Positions 27,201 to 39,900 of a stretch of DNA of 64,000 nucleotides are shown piece by piece. Position 1 is the first letter of the stretch; each line of letters starts with the position of its first letter. Source of the stretch: Prinia subflava (taxonomy: Eukaryota; Chordata; Aves; Passeriformes; Cisticolidae); the NCBI RefSeq assembly GCF_021018805.1, contig NC_086251.1, forward strand, positions 15,109,098-15,173,097. Direction: 5' to 3'. The notes under the pieces are model-generated. The model was not told where the DNA came from and ran no database searches. It saw only the letters and a program-made list of their open reading frames with translations. A program made the translations under genes and the position numbers.

Positions 27201-30200
27201 ATTTTGTTAAAACATCCTTCATTTCTGCCTCCAGTTTTACTCCTTGATTTCATGTCAGTGTCTCCTGCAGTTAAAAGAAAACCACAAACTTAGCTGCTGG
27301 TCCACACTGTAACAATACAAGTATTGCTGCTTCATAAAGGATCATGGTTGTGCCAGAGTTCAGTCAGGTTACATGGACTTTTTCAGAACAGCAGCCAAGA
27401 CTGACCACAGAAAATCCACCACAACTTGCAAGGTGTAAAACAAATATTCCTCTTTAGATGTGAAGGTTTTTTTCACTAAGTGAAAATAGACGAGCATGAC
27501 AATAGCAATAAACACTAATACCACAAAACCAGCACATCCTTCACTGCTGTTACAGGTGTGCATACAGACCATGGTCACAAAATTTGTAAAATATAAACCA
27601 TGTAGGTTTCTTTGTGACATCAAAGTGAGTGTCTTTTGTAAGAACATTAGAAATGAGTCCATGAAAACATCCCCACCTTCAGTAATCTTTGCAATATAGG
27701 AGAGAAGTTCTGATTGCCTGGCTGCATCAGAAGATGACAGTGAGTACAAAGGGAGCTCCTCCTCAAACTTTGCAATCATTTCCTTGATTAATCCAATGAG
27801 AGTTGATTTAGGCTGAAATAGAGCAGACAAACAGAAGACAAAACAGCTGAACAGCTATTTCATATAGTGCTATCAGCTGTGAACCGCCAGAGCCATACAA
27901 AATTTAATCAAATTATAAATACTGACACTCTTAACATTTACACAAACACCTAAGGGAGAGAAAAGGCTCACTTTGAGAAGATACTTTCCAAATAGGAGTA
28001 TGAATTAAAAGGAATTCAACAAAAGGAATTCTAAAATTGAAATTACCAGTAGTTTTTGATGGCATCCATGAATATGTGGAAGCCTTTGATACAGCCACAT
28101 CCAGTATTATAAAAGAGACAAGTCCTAGCTAAAGAGAAGTTAGTTCAGCCTTCTTAGATGAGCTCAACTGTCCAGAGTTCTGGCAACTCAGTCCTCCTCC
28201 AGGTAAAACACACTGTGAAGTCAGCAGAAGTTCCCTTAGGAATTTCTGTATCAATAATGTAAAATACAGCCCATTCATTTCAAAAAGCTGGCATTCATTA
28301 AATAATTTTTACTGGCCTAGCAGTCATACTGTAGTGAGTAATTTAATACAGCACATAAAATCACTTAACAACAGTATTGACTTTTGAATCTCTGTGCTGT
28401 TTTAGAGTTCTGCCAAAAGAGACACCCAAAAGGCAGAAACTTCCACTGAACTTTCCTGAGGGATACAACCGGTCTCACTGCTCGTAGCAACAAAGTATCA
28501 TAAGGTTTATATTGCTTTGTAAAGAATCAGCCCCTTTTTTCCTTAAAATCACTTCCAACTGCCTTTACAAGCTGGGGCTGCTGGAAAGCTCCACGTGATA
28601 CCACGCAGTATTCCCAAATGCTTCCCTCCCCTGTCAGCCACTCCACCTCTTACATGGCTCCAGTTCTGCAGGTAGGGCAAATAAATCCTGCCCCGTGCAT
28701 CCACGTGTCTCCCCACGGCAATGCCCATGTTTGCAGTGGGCTTCAGGAAACAAATGGGGGGAGCAAAGGGATGAGAATCCAGGATCCACAGGCAAACGGG
28801 TATGTTATAGGAATTACCTGTTCAACACAGAAGAAAAGCCATTACCAACTTCTGCACTGAGAAGGGGCACTGAAGACCAGTCGTGTGTGATGTGATTCAC
28901 ACTTTGAAATAACAAAGGAAAGAAGCCTGACAGATCACTTCCAGATCCACACTGGAAAATATTTATATTACTTAGGCTAATTAATAAAACCAGAGCAACT
29001 TGAAGTGCTACTGATTGTGCCTTTCTTAATATAAATCTCTGCTGTTGTTTTGCTTCCTATGGGCCTCTCTCAGCCAACATGTGCCCTTTTCCTAGCAAAG
29101 AAAGGTTTCAGATACCTATATATATATATTTCATACTTATTTAATAACTTAACACCTAGTGCAAAAAAGCATCCATAAGGAGCTTTGCATCAGACTTCAA
29201 AGGCTTTAAGTTGAAAATAAAACATTGCCTACAAGTTATTTTTGGACACTGTCTGTACAAGTGCAGGTCTCAGAGAGTTCACACAAGCTCCATTAGCACA
29301 CCAAAGTGTTTGCCAACATGGTCTCAAACAACACCATATTTTAAATAGTTAATTTACTTATTTAATTAATAGCACCTAGTTTTAGCATCTGTGCACTTGT
29401 TTGTGCAGTAGAAGTGACGTCTGCCAATTCAAACAAAACATTTTCTTGTCCCCTTTGAAGATACTGCACAGTGAATTGTTAAGAGGCAACACCCCACACA
29501 TTTTACATTTGGAGTCATAACTGGCAAGAAAATTACATTTGATTTATCTTACCATATTTCACCGGAACAGTGCCACTAAAGTTCAGGAGGTCCTTCTGGG
29601 ATCCATCCTTGAAGGCTGAAATTAAAAATGCAATTAAAAAAAACCCCAAACCAACTCCTTTCAAAGCAATCGCATCCACAACTACAACAGTACAACAGTG
29701 ATTTTTCTTTAGAAATCAAATACTCTCCTCCTGGAAGAACCAAGAGTAGAACATTAGTAAGATCCCCCTCCACATTTTTAAATATTTCCCTAATGGAATT
29801 TTAAAAAAATTTCCATTGGTACAAGTAAGCACATCATTAGCCTGAAAACCCCTTGTCCTGGGTAATTCTGATGTTTGGGAATTTCCAGTCAGGCTGAGGG
29901 ATTCTGGAAGTCACACACTATAAGCTAAAGATACCTTCAAAATACCTTCAGTACAATAATGAAATATGGGGAAAATGGTGTTACATATAAAGAATTTAAA
30001 GCATCAATCTTCTATAATTATTGTCAGGTTGAAGTAAGATGAAGTAAATGAGTTGTTGAGGTTTTTATATGTATGCATCCCTGGAAGAGCATTCAGGAAC
30101 AGTAACGTGAGGTAAGAAATTTTACTGCAAGTCAGCATACAGACAGGAACACAACAGAAATATATTCACATTCTATTATACACAGTCTACATTTAGGGCA

Positions 30201-31941
30201 GGTAAGAATCCCCACAAATAGTTCAGAGTAACTGGATATCACTTCTTACTGTATGTGTCCATGGAGAACGTGAAGTTGGGGTAGGTCTTGCTAACATTCT
30301 TCAGCTCTTCTATGGTCAGGTCTCTGAACTTATACTGGGAAGGGGGAGAAAAAATAAGGAAAGAAGTTTCACTTCAAAGGCTTCTGTATAAGAGATGGGG
30401 AAAAGGACACTATAGAAGGCAAAAACACAAGAAGGGGAAGGTAATAATTACTTCTAGTATTATAAATAGTTTTGATGTGAAATAAATTATCAAAAAGAAT
30501 TAATTACAAAAAAGCTTTAAAGCTATTGCAGGTCTGCTGTTGCTACATAGGAGTTCTGAAATTCTGAACATTACTCCTTATATACCATTTCTTCCCCTTT
30601 ACAGCTGTGTGAGCAGAAGTTTAGTAAAATTTAGTCTCCTCTAAACACATTAAAAAGAATATAAAAATATGAACCTCTTGGAAAAATGAGGTTATTTTCT
30701 TACTGACAAGGTAAACTCAGATCCACCTGCACACATTTTAGAAGAGTCTACCAAGATGTCGCTTTCCACAAACGTGACAAATGTCTAAGTAATTAGCCTC
30801 TGGGATTTTTTTTTTTATTATTTTTAAGTTGTCCTTGAGAGCTGAGAAAAGGAATCACTGCTGCTTCATTAAGACTGTCCCCAGCCAGTCCAATACGTGA
30901 ACTCCAAGAGATTTGCATCCTCCCACATCCCAAAGTTACAAGGAGTATTTTCCACTTCCTAGATTAGAGCCTCTGCTTCTCATTTAGCAAACCTGGTGCT
31001 GTTTTTTTGGAACCCTTGCCTAAGCAAACAAAACTGCTGCCTGACAGTGGCTTAAAGAGCTGCTCACTGCCCTGGAATAATTGTCACAAAACAGTAGCTA
31101 AAATCGAATTTCTCTTCAGTCTGTCACCCCGGCAGCAATGCAACAGCTACGGGCGTGGCACAATTATTTTCTACTGCCTACACGAAAACACAGAGCTGCT
31201 GACAAGAAACACCTTTTAGTCAGCTTTCCCCATCGCTGTATTCTGCAAAGTCATGCAGAAAAAAGAAAAATAAAAAGAATCCAATGTTCTCTAATTATGA
31301 ATTTCTACACAACTTACACTTAGGACATTTTTTGGAGGCATTGATACATCTGGTTGTGAAACCGAAGTCATCTTTCCCCAGCTGGCCTCCTTCTATTCGT
31401 AATACAAAACGAGGCATTCCTATCAAATAATTTGTCCTCTTCTAAAGAGCACAGGATTTACGAGGCGACTCAGATACAGACTTCCTCATTTCGCACCCAA
31501 AGTTATTTGGCATGCCCAAAGCTTAAATACACCCAGCTCAGTTTCTCACATGGAAATTAAAACGCTCGGAGGATGCTACAACAACGCGTCTGTGCTCCTA
31601 AGGTGTGGAGGCGCTAAGGCGGGGAACGCCACCAAAAGCAGGAAAAGTTATCAATTTCCAATGAGAGAAGAGCAACGCTTCAGTCCTGAGGCACGGCGTA
31701 AACTAGGGGGATAAACTGATATGTGGTGCAACTTAAAGCTCGGCTGCAGTAGGACAGCGCAAGCACGGGGATGCGAAGGGACGGGACGGGACGGGACGGG
31801 ACGGGACGGGACGGGACGGGACGGGACCCCTCAGCCCCGCCGGCTCCCTCAGCCCCTCAGCGCCGCCGCGCGCCCCCTCCCCGCGCCGCCCGCGCGCACC
31901 TTGCCCAGCTGCCTCCGCAGCGCCTCCTCCGCCTGCGCCAT
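21097..31941 (-). CDS. UEVLD: UEVLD, UEV and lactate/malate dehydrogenase domain protein, 12 coding exons
   Basis: TSG101 paralogue whose UEV domain is fused to an LDH/MDH-like domain; its cellular role is poorly understood and a modulatory part in ubiquitin-dependent trafficking is proposed. Coding exons: 31900-31941, 30250-30334, 29553-29615, 28654-28817, 27677-27812, 27143-27264, 26429-26534, 24573-24743, 23633-23806, 23262-23346, 22554-22677, 21097-21261. They join in frame to 1437 bp, 478 residues (human about 471). The UEV domain is about 1-145, with tyrosine at the E2 cysteine position ([10 protein letters not shown]). The Rossmann motif G189-x-G191-xx-G194 and acidic D214 suggest dinucleotide binding. 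The LDH catalytic histidine position holds Q350 (GEQGED), and the substrate-arginine loop reads [10 protein letters not shown], so classical LDH activity is doubtful. The frame is intact throughout, so this is not a pseudogene. Exon 10 is the least conserved part. Confidence 0.96.
22554..22677 (-). CDS. UEVLD: UEVLD coding exon 11
   Basis: Encodes [25 protein letters not shown] and HSVSTLAK of the dehydrogenase C-terminal domain. Acceptor TACAG, donor GTAAAT; 124 bp. Confidence 0.95.
23262..23346 (-). CDS. UEVLD: UEVLD coding exon 10
   Basis: Encodes [20 protein letters not shown] and a basic end up to VANR. It was placed by splice signals (acceptor TTTAG, donor GTAGTA) and by frame between exons 9 and 11; the start matches the dehydrogenase V-P-x-W motif, while the rest is divergent. 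Confidence 0.85.
23633..23806 (-). CDS. UEVLD: UEVLD coding exon 9
   Basis: Residues 297-354, including [15 protein letters not shown] (aspartate and arginine of the LDH-type motif kept) and GEQGEDK, with Q350 where LDH has the catalytic histidine. Acceptor TTTAG, donor GTAAAG; 174 bp. Confidence 0.95.
24573..24743 (-). CDS. UEVLD: UEVLD coding exon 8
   Basis: Includes [17 protein letters not shown], where LDH has its mobile substrate loop, and [20 protein letters not shown]. Acceptor TTTCAG, donor GTATCC. Confidence 0.95.
26429..26534 (-). CDS. UEVLD: UEVLD coding exon 7
   Basis: Residues 205-239 ([26 protein letters not shown]), with the acidic residue at the end of beta-2 that typically contacts NAD ribose. 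Acceptor ATGCAG, donor GTATGA. Confidence 0.95.
27143..27264 (-). CDS. UEVLD: UEVLD coding exon 6
   Basis: The linker, then the first beta strand and glycine-rich loop of the Rossmann fold ([13 protein letters not shown]). Acceptor CTGCAG, donor GTACAT. Confidence 0.94.
27677..27812 (-). CDS. UEVLD: UEVLD coding exon 5
   Basis: Residues 119-163: the last UEV helix ([20 protein letters not shown]) and the linker to the dehydrogenase domain. Acceptor TTTCAG; donor GTGGGG is weak, but it is required by frame with exon 6. Reading on past the donor gives about 100 further residues of hydrophobic open frame, judged intronic. Confidence 0.93.
28654..28817 (-). CDS. UEVLD: UEVLD coding exon 4
   Basis: UEV core ([20 protein letters not shown], then GKHVDA-like [15 protein letters not shown]). 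Acceptor AACAG, donor GTAAGA; 164 bp as in TSG101. Confidence 0.97.
29553..29615 (-). CDS. UEVLD: UEVLD coding exon 3
   Basis: Encodes [20 protein letters not shown] of the UEV domain. Acceptor TTTCAG, donor GTAAGA. It is 63 bp, one codon shorter than the TSG101 counterpart. Confidence 0.95.
30250..30334 (-). CDS. UEVLD: UEVLD coding exon 2
   Basis: Residues 15-42 plus one base, beginning [11 protein letters not shown]. Acceptor CCCAG, donor GTAAGA. It has the same length (85 bp) and phase as TSG101 exon 2. Confidence 0.96.
31778..31827 (+). repeat. (GGGAC)n pentanucleotide microsatellite
   Basis: Ten perfect GGGAC units in a row on the plus strand. They lie in UEVLD intron 1, beginning about 70 bp after the exon 1 donor. 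Runs of three G separated by two bases fit the G-quadruplex consensus on the strand that is template for UEVLD. Confidence 0.95.
31900..31941 (-). CDS. UEVLD: UEVLD coding exon 1
   Basis: Residues 1-14 ([14 protein letters not shown]), starting at the first ATG in a CpG island; donor GTGCGC. The sequence differs from mammalian UEVLD in the first residues, but the LGK-then-YKFRDLT junction is kept. A start further upstream in frame was not seen. Confidence 0.9.
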
Positions 31942-32171
31942 GGCCGCTGCGCCTTCCCGGCGGCCCCCGCGCCGCCAGCGCCGCCCCTCAGCGCGGCGGG
32001 CTGGCCTCAGCCGGGGAGACGGGGCTGGTCCGATTGTCTTAAACCGGGATCTGCTTTAAAGCCTAATCAGCAGGAAAGAATACCTGATCAGATGAAGAGG
32101 CGCCAGCCAGCGTCCTGTCAAGGACATCGGTGAATGAACAAGCTTTAAGGATGCAGTAAGTGTAGATGTTA

Positions 32172-32640
32172 TTGATAGAATCACAAACTATGCTGAGTTG
32201 ATAGAGAGGCACCAGGATCATGGTGTCCCGCTCCTGGCCCTGCACATGACACCCCAAGAGTTAAGCCATGGGCTTGAGAGCATTGTCCAGACGCTTCTTG
32301 AACCCTGTCAGGCTCGGTGCTGTGACCACTGCCCTGGGGAGCTGTTCCAGTGCCCAACAACCCTTTGGGTGAGGAACCCTTTCCTGACATCCAGCCCAAA
32401 CCTCCCCTGACACCGTCATGCCATTTCCTCAAGTCCTGTCACTGTCACCACAGAAAGAGATCAGTGTCTGCCTCCCTGCCTCCCCTCAAGAGGAAGCTGT
32501 AACTGCAGTGGTGTCTTCTCTCAGTCTCCATCAGGATGAACAAGCCAAGTGACCTCATCCCCTTCTTCAGCTCCCTTTCCAGACCCTTCCCTGTACACTT
32601 CCCCATCCTTGTGACCATACACAGATATTATAGGAATGCA
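32172..32640 (-). mobile_element. CR1-type LINE fragment
   Basis: Starts with GATAGAATCACA and carries the CR1 3' region in reverse complement: CTGGGGAGCTGTTCCAGTGC, GGTGAGGAACCCTTTCCTGA, CATCCAGCCCAAACCTCCCC and CCATTTCCTCAAGTCCTGTC. It is minus-oriented, diverged and 5'-truncated. The right border, in the weaker part after 32,520, is approximate. Confidence 0.88.
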
Positions 32641-35600
32641 GGGATTTCTTCCCTCTGTGTTGACAGTATCAAAACTGATTTGCAACTTTATGGAATTACA
32701 AGTATGTAAATACAAACCTGACGTAATTTATTTCCCTACATTAGTCTCTTATTTTTTAAGCCTCCCTACCACACAGCAAAGACCAGAAAACTGCCTTTTG
32801 GAAAGTGGGCCATGCAAGTCTGATGGCAAATTCAGTGGAAAACACAGTAGGTTCAGCAAGGTAAAGGGTGACAAATGCCAGTTCTGTCCCCCTAACTGAC
32901 CAGAAAACTGACAGAACAGAGCAGACCAAGCTTGATAGTAGCACGTTTTTACAAGCAGAAAGATCTTGAGAAAGCTCATACCATCTTTTTCTCCCTCACT
33001 GATACGAGGCCTGAAGCAGACAGTAACTAAGAGCACAGGCTGTTGATACAGTCATAGCAAAAAATAACTAGGTTTGAAACAATCTTCATTACGCTTCTCC
33101 ATCATACGTAATGTTTAATGATACCGATTCTGCTTCTGTGCTGAAATTGTGTGTGATGTAATGAAGGATGTTACGGCTTAAACGTTCAGTTTGGAAAGTA
33201 GCACAAGACAATCCTTCAGGAACTGGTATTGCAGATTCCAGCAAGTGCTACACATCTTTTGCCCAGCAAGCACAGTACCTCTTCAGTTAAACTGTTACAG
33301 AATGATGAGCATGAACATTTATCTAAACATTTTAAGAGATGATTTGAAAATAATTTTGTTTCACAAAGGTCTTAGCGTAGACTAATGTTTGAGAATAAAA
33401 CATTTGTTTTAAGTTTTTAATCTCAAGAATCTAAATTTTTCATTTCTTATTATTTCACGGTAAAAGCAACTGTGAAAGTCTGATCTATATTTACAGATAT
33501 TAGTAAGGTTGATATTTGGAAATGCTTTTAAAAGCTCTGTGTTCATACATAACCAAAACAATCACAGCAACCAGGACAGTGAGCACATCCCTGTGGCAGT
33601 GACACTGCTCCTGGTAGTACTGTTTCTCTTTGGGGCTTAGAAGTCACCCTTGACTAAGCTTGCACCCAAACTACAGATTCAAATTTCTTAGTACTACTCA
33701 CTCTTCAAACCCATTTCAGTTCCAAGCTGGGTCTGTGCCCTCTCACTCAAAATCTTCTCTAAACATCATTTGCGATTAATAGCTCTGTACTACATCAGCA
33801 GAGTATTGCCAATTCATCTCTGGCTAATGGAACACCTTGCTAGCAGGCTGACACACAGCCTTGTTACCCCGTGTACCCTCCAGCAGTTCCTCTGCCCCCA
33901 TCACTGGGAACACTCTTCCAAATGAAGCCATGGAACTTTGCATATATTCTTACCAAACAAGCTATAGAAATTCTCCCAAGCTGGGATTTATCAAGCAATA
34001 CATCCAGTTCTTATACTATTACAATTCTTCACTGCATAAAAGGTCGTCCTATGTATTAAAAATTAGCATTTTGCCAGCAGTACAGATCTTCCTCCTGACT
34101 GAGATGTTTTCTTTGAGACTTGGTAGAAAAGTTAAGATGGTTAATGAAACAGAAAATAGACTGCAATTTCTCAAGTGCTGAGGGAGAGGGCAAAGCAAAA
34201 TGACAGTCTTGGGGTGACATGGATCTTGTCTTGCAGCCTACAGCTTTGGAATTTTATTCAGCTCTACACAAGAGGAAAATTACATCTTTTTTACAGCCTC
34301 GAACTTTCATACTCTAAACACTAGTCTCATTATTCTGCCTGTGAACATCCTATATCTATAGGGATGCTAGCTTCGAGCAAAGCCAAGGGAAAGGATTCTT
34401 AACAACAGGAAACTACCATCCAGGAAGCATTTTAAAGGATTTTCTCTAGTGGAGAAAATCATGTAATGGTGTGAGTTGTCTGAATTAACTTAAGAGTAAT
34501 GGAATAGAAATTACAAGTTGAACTTGTAAATATTAAATGCTATGGGAAAAATCTGCCCTTCTAAAACATACTCAAGTGATCATCTCAGATACCAAAGACT
34601 GGAAAATTAATGCAGATCAACCACAACACAAGTGGCAGGAGCAAGCTTCCTAACAAAACCAAACCACCTTCAGCTCTGGGAATATCATGACTAAGAGCAT
34701 TAATCTCAATGTTCCCCTTTGTTCTGAACACCCAGCAAGTCACCCATGTGTGTGATCTACACTGGGACCATTTTATATATGCCATAACAACCACTTTCCA
34801 TGCACACCCAACCAAGGCTGCATTTGAGCCTGCAGCTGTGAGTACATCAGCCCTCACTGCAAACTGTAAAGCACTAGAGACACTTTGCACAGCACAGTTA
34901 TATTCTCCTGCCAGCTTCAGCCTCTCACACTGCCTGCAAACAGGGCTTCCCACAGGCCGGGGCCGCATCGTGTGCTGCCATTGCCACGCTCCCTTTTGTA
35001 CACAGCTGGCAAACAAGCCAGGCTAATACAGGGGTTGCTGGTACCCCCTTTGGGCTGGGAAGAGGGTGGTAACAGCAGCACATCCCCCTGCCTGAACTCT
35101 CCATATTCACCTTGCGGGACAGGGTGCCTGCCTGTGTATCATTTACAGTCACATTTGACACTACGGTGGAGGTCTCAGAAACCCTTCCTACACATTCTGG
35201 ACACATCAAAAACCAGATAAAGTGCCCCTCCTGTCCAAAAATAACCATAATCAGTGTTATCCATCAGCCACAGAGCAGCAGGTCAATCTACAGATGCTCT
35301 GCCGTACCATACATATTTCTTTTGACGTGTGTATTGACATGTGTAAGGACCACAAGCCATCCATACAACACGAGGGCTGGAAGAAGATGGCAGGGAGAAT
35401 TATTGCCTTGTCGTGATAGGGAGCTGAGGACAGGCCCACTACAAACATCATGTACCCTTAGTTGTATCATTGAAGGAAGCTACTTACCTCTCTAAGAAAT
35501 CCATGAGAGCTTTAATACATGGAGAAGCACATGTAAGGCACTCACACAGCCTTTTGTACTCAGTGTGTTCACAGGTATGTGTTCAGTTATTCCCATGCAC

Positions 35601-36900
35601 TCTACACTCAAGTGTTTTTCAAATCAGAATCAAGTCAACTCCTTCAACCAAAAAAACCCTACTGAAACTCTTGATTCTTTAAATCGTTGATTGCCGTCAA
35701 CTTTCAGACACGGTGTGAAAGATGGCATCAAACACTTGCCTGTTCTCAAGCAAGGAATGTTGAGAAAGTTACATCCAGGGTACAAAAAATTCATGAATTT
35801 GCCAGTGGAGGGAGAAGGATGTAGGCAAAACCTCAGACTCCCATAAAGAACTAAAAAGAGGAATCCTCAAAGCAAATTAAGTACCAGGTGGGGTGGAAAA
35901 ACAGAACTATTGGTTGTAGACAGAAGTCAGAACTAAAACTCATATTTGATTACTTCAGGAATGACCTCTGTTCTTAATTTCATTCCACAGAGCAGGGTAT
36001 GTCAAAGGCTTTTTACATTCCCAGGCTCATGGAAAAATAAATGTTTCCATATGCAGTTCTAGGGGTAAGAACAGGCTATCTATGGGATAAATAAATTGCA
36101 GTTCTGTCCTGTGGAAGTGAAATGTTATTCCAAATAAACTACAATTGAAAGCTGTTCTCAAACAAGGGAAACCTGTAATTACTTTTTTTCCCCCAATCTG
36201 AATACAATAATTTTGCTTCCAGAAGTAGCTTTACTGGCTGGGTTAAGATGTAGGATCTACTCAGTGTAGAACCACCCTCCACCGGAGCAGAAGACCTTTG
36301 CCTTGAAATAACAGATGAGATTGACTGATCACAGCTATTGAGATACATTAAAAATCTCCAGGGAATTCCATGCAAGGTAGTTCCAAAGAAGGGAAGATTT
36401 CATGCCTTTAAAACAAGGTACTCATAGGACACATTAAATGCAGATTTGCAATATTTTAAAGGAATATCTTTTAAGCACAAGAGTTTGCAAGCATTGCTGT
36501 TCCTCGTACAGGCAGGTGGGCTCGCTGATGTGTATCCATTCATCCATTTGGAAGTGGGTCACAGCACCAGCTGATCAGAACAGTCACTTACTCCCACCAT
36601 CAAAGCAGAAAACCCTCCCCGAGGAGACAGCCATCAAGGGAATTCAGACTCCTTACATGGGAATACGGACACCCAAGAAGGATGCTGCTTGTGAACACTT
36701 CAAATGCAAAAGACTAAAGGCAATGGGCCTTGAGTAATAAATTGGAAATAAAATTTGGAATCATATACTTGGGTATATTATTCCAAATACATGTTCCTCC
36801 AAGTACATACTATGTCACAGCCTAAACTGCAGGAGACACCAGGAACTTTCAGATCTTTTCTGAAGGCTTGGGTGACTCCATTACATACCTTCTTGCTGGC
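32641..36900. other. Intergenic DNA between UEVLD promoter and SPTY2D1 3' end
   Basis: No recognisable gene or repeat family. Several open frames of 100-143 codons overlap on both strands at 34,585-35,495, without family resemblance or splice context; they are recorded as rejected. Confidence 0.6.
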
Positions 36901-36914
36901 TGCATGAGAACCAT

Positions 36915-39900
36915 TCACAGAGAACATTCAGACTGACACTGCTGTGCGTGAGAGCTCACAGGAAACAGCAGAAAGTAATTCTGATAAATCTTCCATAAAA
37001 GTAAACCAATGAGAAATAGCAGTAAAATGTTTAATGCCTGTAATTTATTGTATACATACTCTGCAAAATTTATATGCATTTGGTGTGTGCTAAAGTATAC
37101 ACTTCCTTGACAGCACCAGAGCAGGTAAGCTATGGACGAGTTTTTAACCTGATTTGTCACATTGTGTAAAAAGACACTGTGCACACATGATATCCCCAAA
37201 GGAAAAAATCATTGGCTAAAACTAGAAGCACCCTTATTTACACACTAACACTTTAATATTGCGTCACACCCACTCACCAAAATAAATAGAAGTACATTCA
37301 TCACAATTTAAACACCAGTCTCTCCATATATTTATTTTCTTTCTGACATGTTTTGGTCTCCAGAAATATGCTATATCTAGAAATATGTATCAGCTACTAG
37401 ATTATGTTACAAAATGCAAAAACAAAATAGAAAATTAGTTGTCCTGGACAATATTTTGGGCTTTACACAAAAATAAATCCACATTTCCATAGAGATATCA
37501 TATACTTCTTGAAAGATTTTTATTTTAAAGCACAGCACAGAGTTGCACACTAAGGCTTCCTGTGATATGCAAAACCCTGGCCTCCAAAAGACATCGCTGT
37601 AAAGTGAAATACGGCTCAAGTGTAAATACAAGACATTTTCAAAAAGTAGTCATCAATAGAAAGTGCCCTTCATTTGATTTAGCATTAGCAGTAAAGAAGT
37701 AGCTACCCTAATTGTGCAATCAAAGCCAGACCTGGAAGGGTTTTATGAAAAGTACGTCATTTCACACTCTCAAGTTTAAGGATATAGAATCTGAGATAGC
37801 AGAAACCAACCTTTTTTTATCCACCTACATTCATTATTTTTTGACACAATTTAGTAAAAAGGCACATTGTCAAACGGTGAATTAAAGGTCTAAAAACCAA
37901 ACCAGAATTTCCTTAAATACAATTAAATCATTAGCTGAACATCCAATCCTGATAAACCAATGTAAGCATTATTCCAGTTTTTCTTCACCTCAAATTCAGA
38001 TGCACTTTGGAAGTACTGAAATACTGTCATTAGATGAATACTATTAATCTGGCAAACAGTAAACAGGTTTTTGGATACAAGGTCAGGAATTAAAAAATGA
38101 GTTTAGTTCCTTCCTAGCTGACATACAAATATGCAACAAATATGCAAGCACATTAAAAGCCAAACATTTGTACAAAATAGGAAACTCATCAGCATCCCAT
38201 GCCAATTATGAGAAAGTATTTCTTGACTGTAAAATTACAAATGTGTCCTTGAATAACTTTTCATATGAAATAGACAAATCTAAGCAATGATCACTGTGTG
38301 AAGAAAGTTATACAGTGTCTTAGGGAGGCTAGCAGAGTACATTCCAGTCACCATCTAAATGACAAAGTGCTTTACAGATTAAGAAGTTTAACTGATCTTG
38401 CATGGTTAAATAATCAGAAAGTGGTGAAATAGTCAGGTTTTACTTAACCTGTATTTGTCTGAAATGCAGATTTCTTTCCCAACCGAACCAATTTCAACTT
38501 TAAATATTTCTTTTGCTTCATAAGAGACTTTTTTCTTCCCAACCAGGCAGGAAGTTGCTCACAGATGCTACAGCTGTCTGGATTGATGGACCTCGAGTCT
38601 TTCTCCAGCTAAAAAGAATTAAAAAGTACAAACCCAGAACTTGATAATGGTCCCAAAGTTCATCGTCCTGAATGGATAATTCTAGAAACCAGGCAATCTC
38701 CAACAGGAAATCTGAGATGGTCCCAATGCAGCAGAGAACACAACACACTTTAGACAGTGAGGTTAGGCTATCTCATACGGTCTCAAGCACATACACTGAG
38801 AAACAGTTTTTGTTAGTTAACAGAGAAATTAAACCTACAGAGGATCAACAATGGTATCTTCACCTGGGCTCCATGTTAGCTAATATTGAGATAGTCCATA
38901 AAATCTATACCAGGAACTCACATCAGTGTTTTGCTGAGGCAGTGAAATGGTACACCATTGACAGAAAACATCTTCAAAAGGCTAACCTGTTTTTTCTTAC
39001 ATTAAGAATCAGATGTTTGAACTTGAGCAGTTTCCTTACTGCCTTACTGGATGCTATCTGAACTGCTTCCTAGAAGCAGCACTGTCAAGAATAGCCCCAA
39101 TAGGAAAGGTTCCTTTGTTGTTTTTCCACGAGGTAATCTTTCTTTTTCCCCCATCCCCAGCCAATGTCCAAAGCCCTTTTTGTACTTTTAAAAGTATTTC
39201 TATCATTAAAACATAATGGCCTAAAGCAGCTGAAGGCAGATACCAGCAGTGGAGTCCTTGACCTCCAGGCAAAGCTGAGTAGTGACACTGGTGAGCTTTG
39301 AAGGGCAACTTGGGGAAATCCAAGTAGATGCAACACCAGATTTGAGCTTCAGGTAGATTTACATGAACCCTGTGCCGATTGTAAACAAATTCAGTTACTG
39401 AAACAAACAGTCCTTAAGTGCATAGTTAGAAATAATGTGCAAATATGGGCATTAAGGTAAGTAACTGAACTAACTCTCCTGCTATACATATTGTTTTAGG
39501 TTTTTGGCTTGCTGAAATCAATTGCAAGTATTAACTAAATATGACGTCAATACTGAAAAGCTGCAAATGCATTCTAACAACTTAATTCTGATGTTCCTTC
39601 TGAACAGCAAAACTAATTAGATAAATGACTGCTCCACATTTTAAATAATTTAACCATCAGATGTTTAATGCAAGAAAAAACACAATTTGTAAAAGCAGCA
39701 GAAGCTGTTAAACAAATCTGAAGATTTACAGGGCAGGAGAAGCATTCCCAAGCATATGCTTGAGCCCAAAAGCACAGGTTACATACAAACACTAGAAATT
39801 TCTGTTTCCAGGGTGTGTGTTTCTCATACTGAATTAGACTGGCACTGGAATTCCAGACACAGCAAAAGCCAACACAATCTTTTGGCCATATCCATCACTG

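Larger units (their letters stand above)
26535..31899. other. UEVLD introns 6 to 1
   Basis: Intronic, mostly AT-rich unique sequence, with a TA dinucleotide run at 29117-29128. Intron 1 (30335-31899) ends at its right side in the CpG island with the GGGAC repeat. Confidence 0.65.
31750..32040 (-). promoter_or_regulatory. UEVLD: UEVLD CpG-island promoter
   Basis: GC- and CpG-dense segment around the UEVLD start codon, with a GC box (CCGCCCC) near 31980 and no clear TATA box. Transcription should begin shortly to the right of 31941. Confidence 0.7.

Noticed and set aside
27369..27676. Hydrophobic C-terminal extension of UEVLD exon 5 read through its donor
   Set aside because: The next exon continues the UEVLD protein in the correct phase after GTGGGG splicing, and the extension has no counterpart in the family.
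34585..35495. Cluster of open frames of 100-143 codons on both strands
   Set aside because: No recognisable domains, splice context or promoter; mutual overlap suggests a local shortage of stops.
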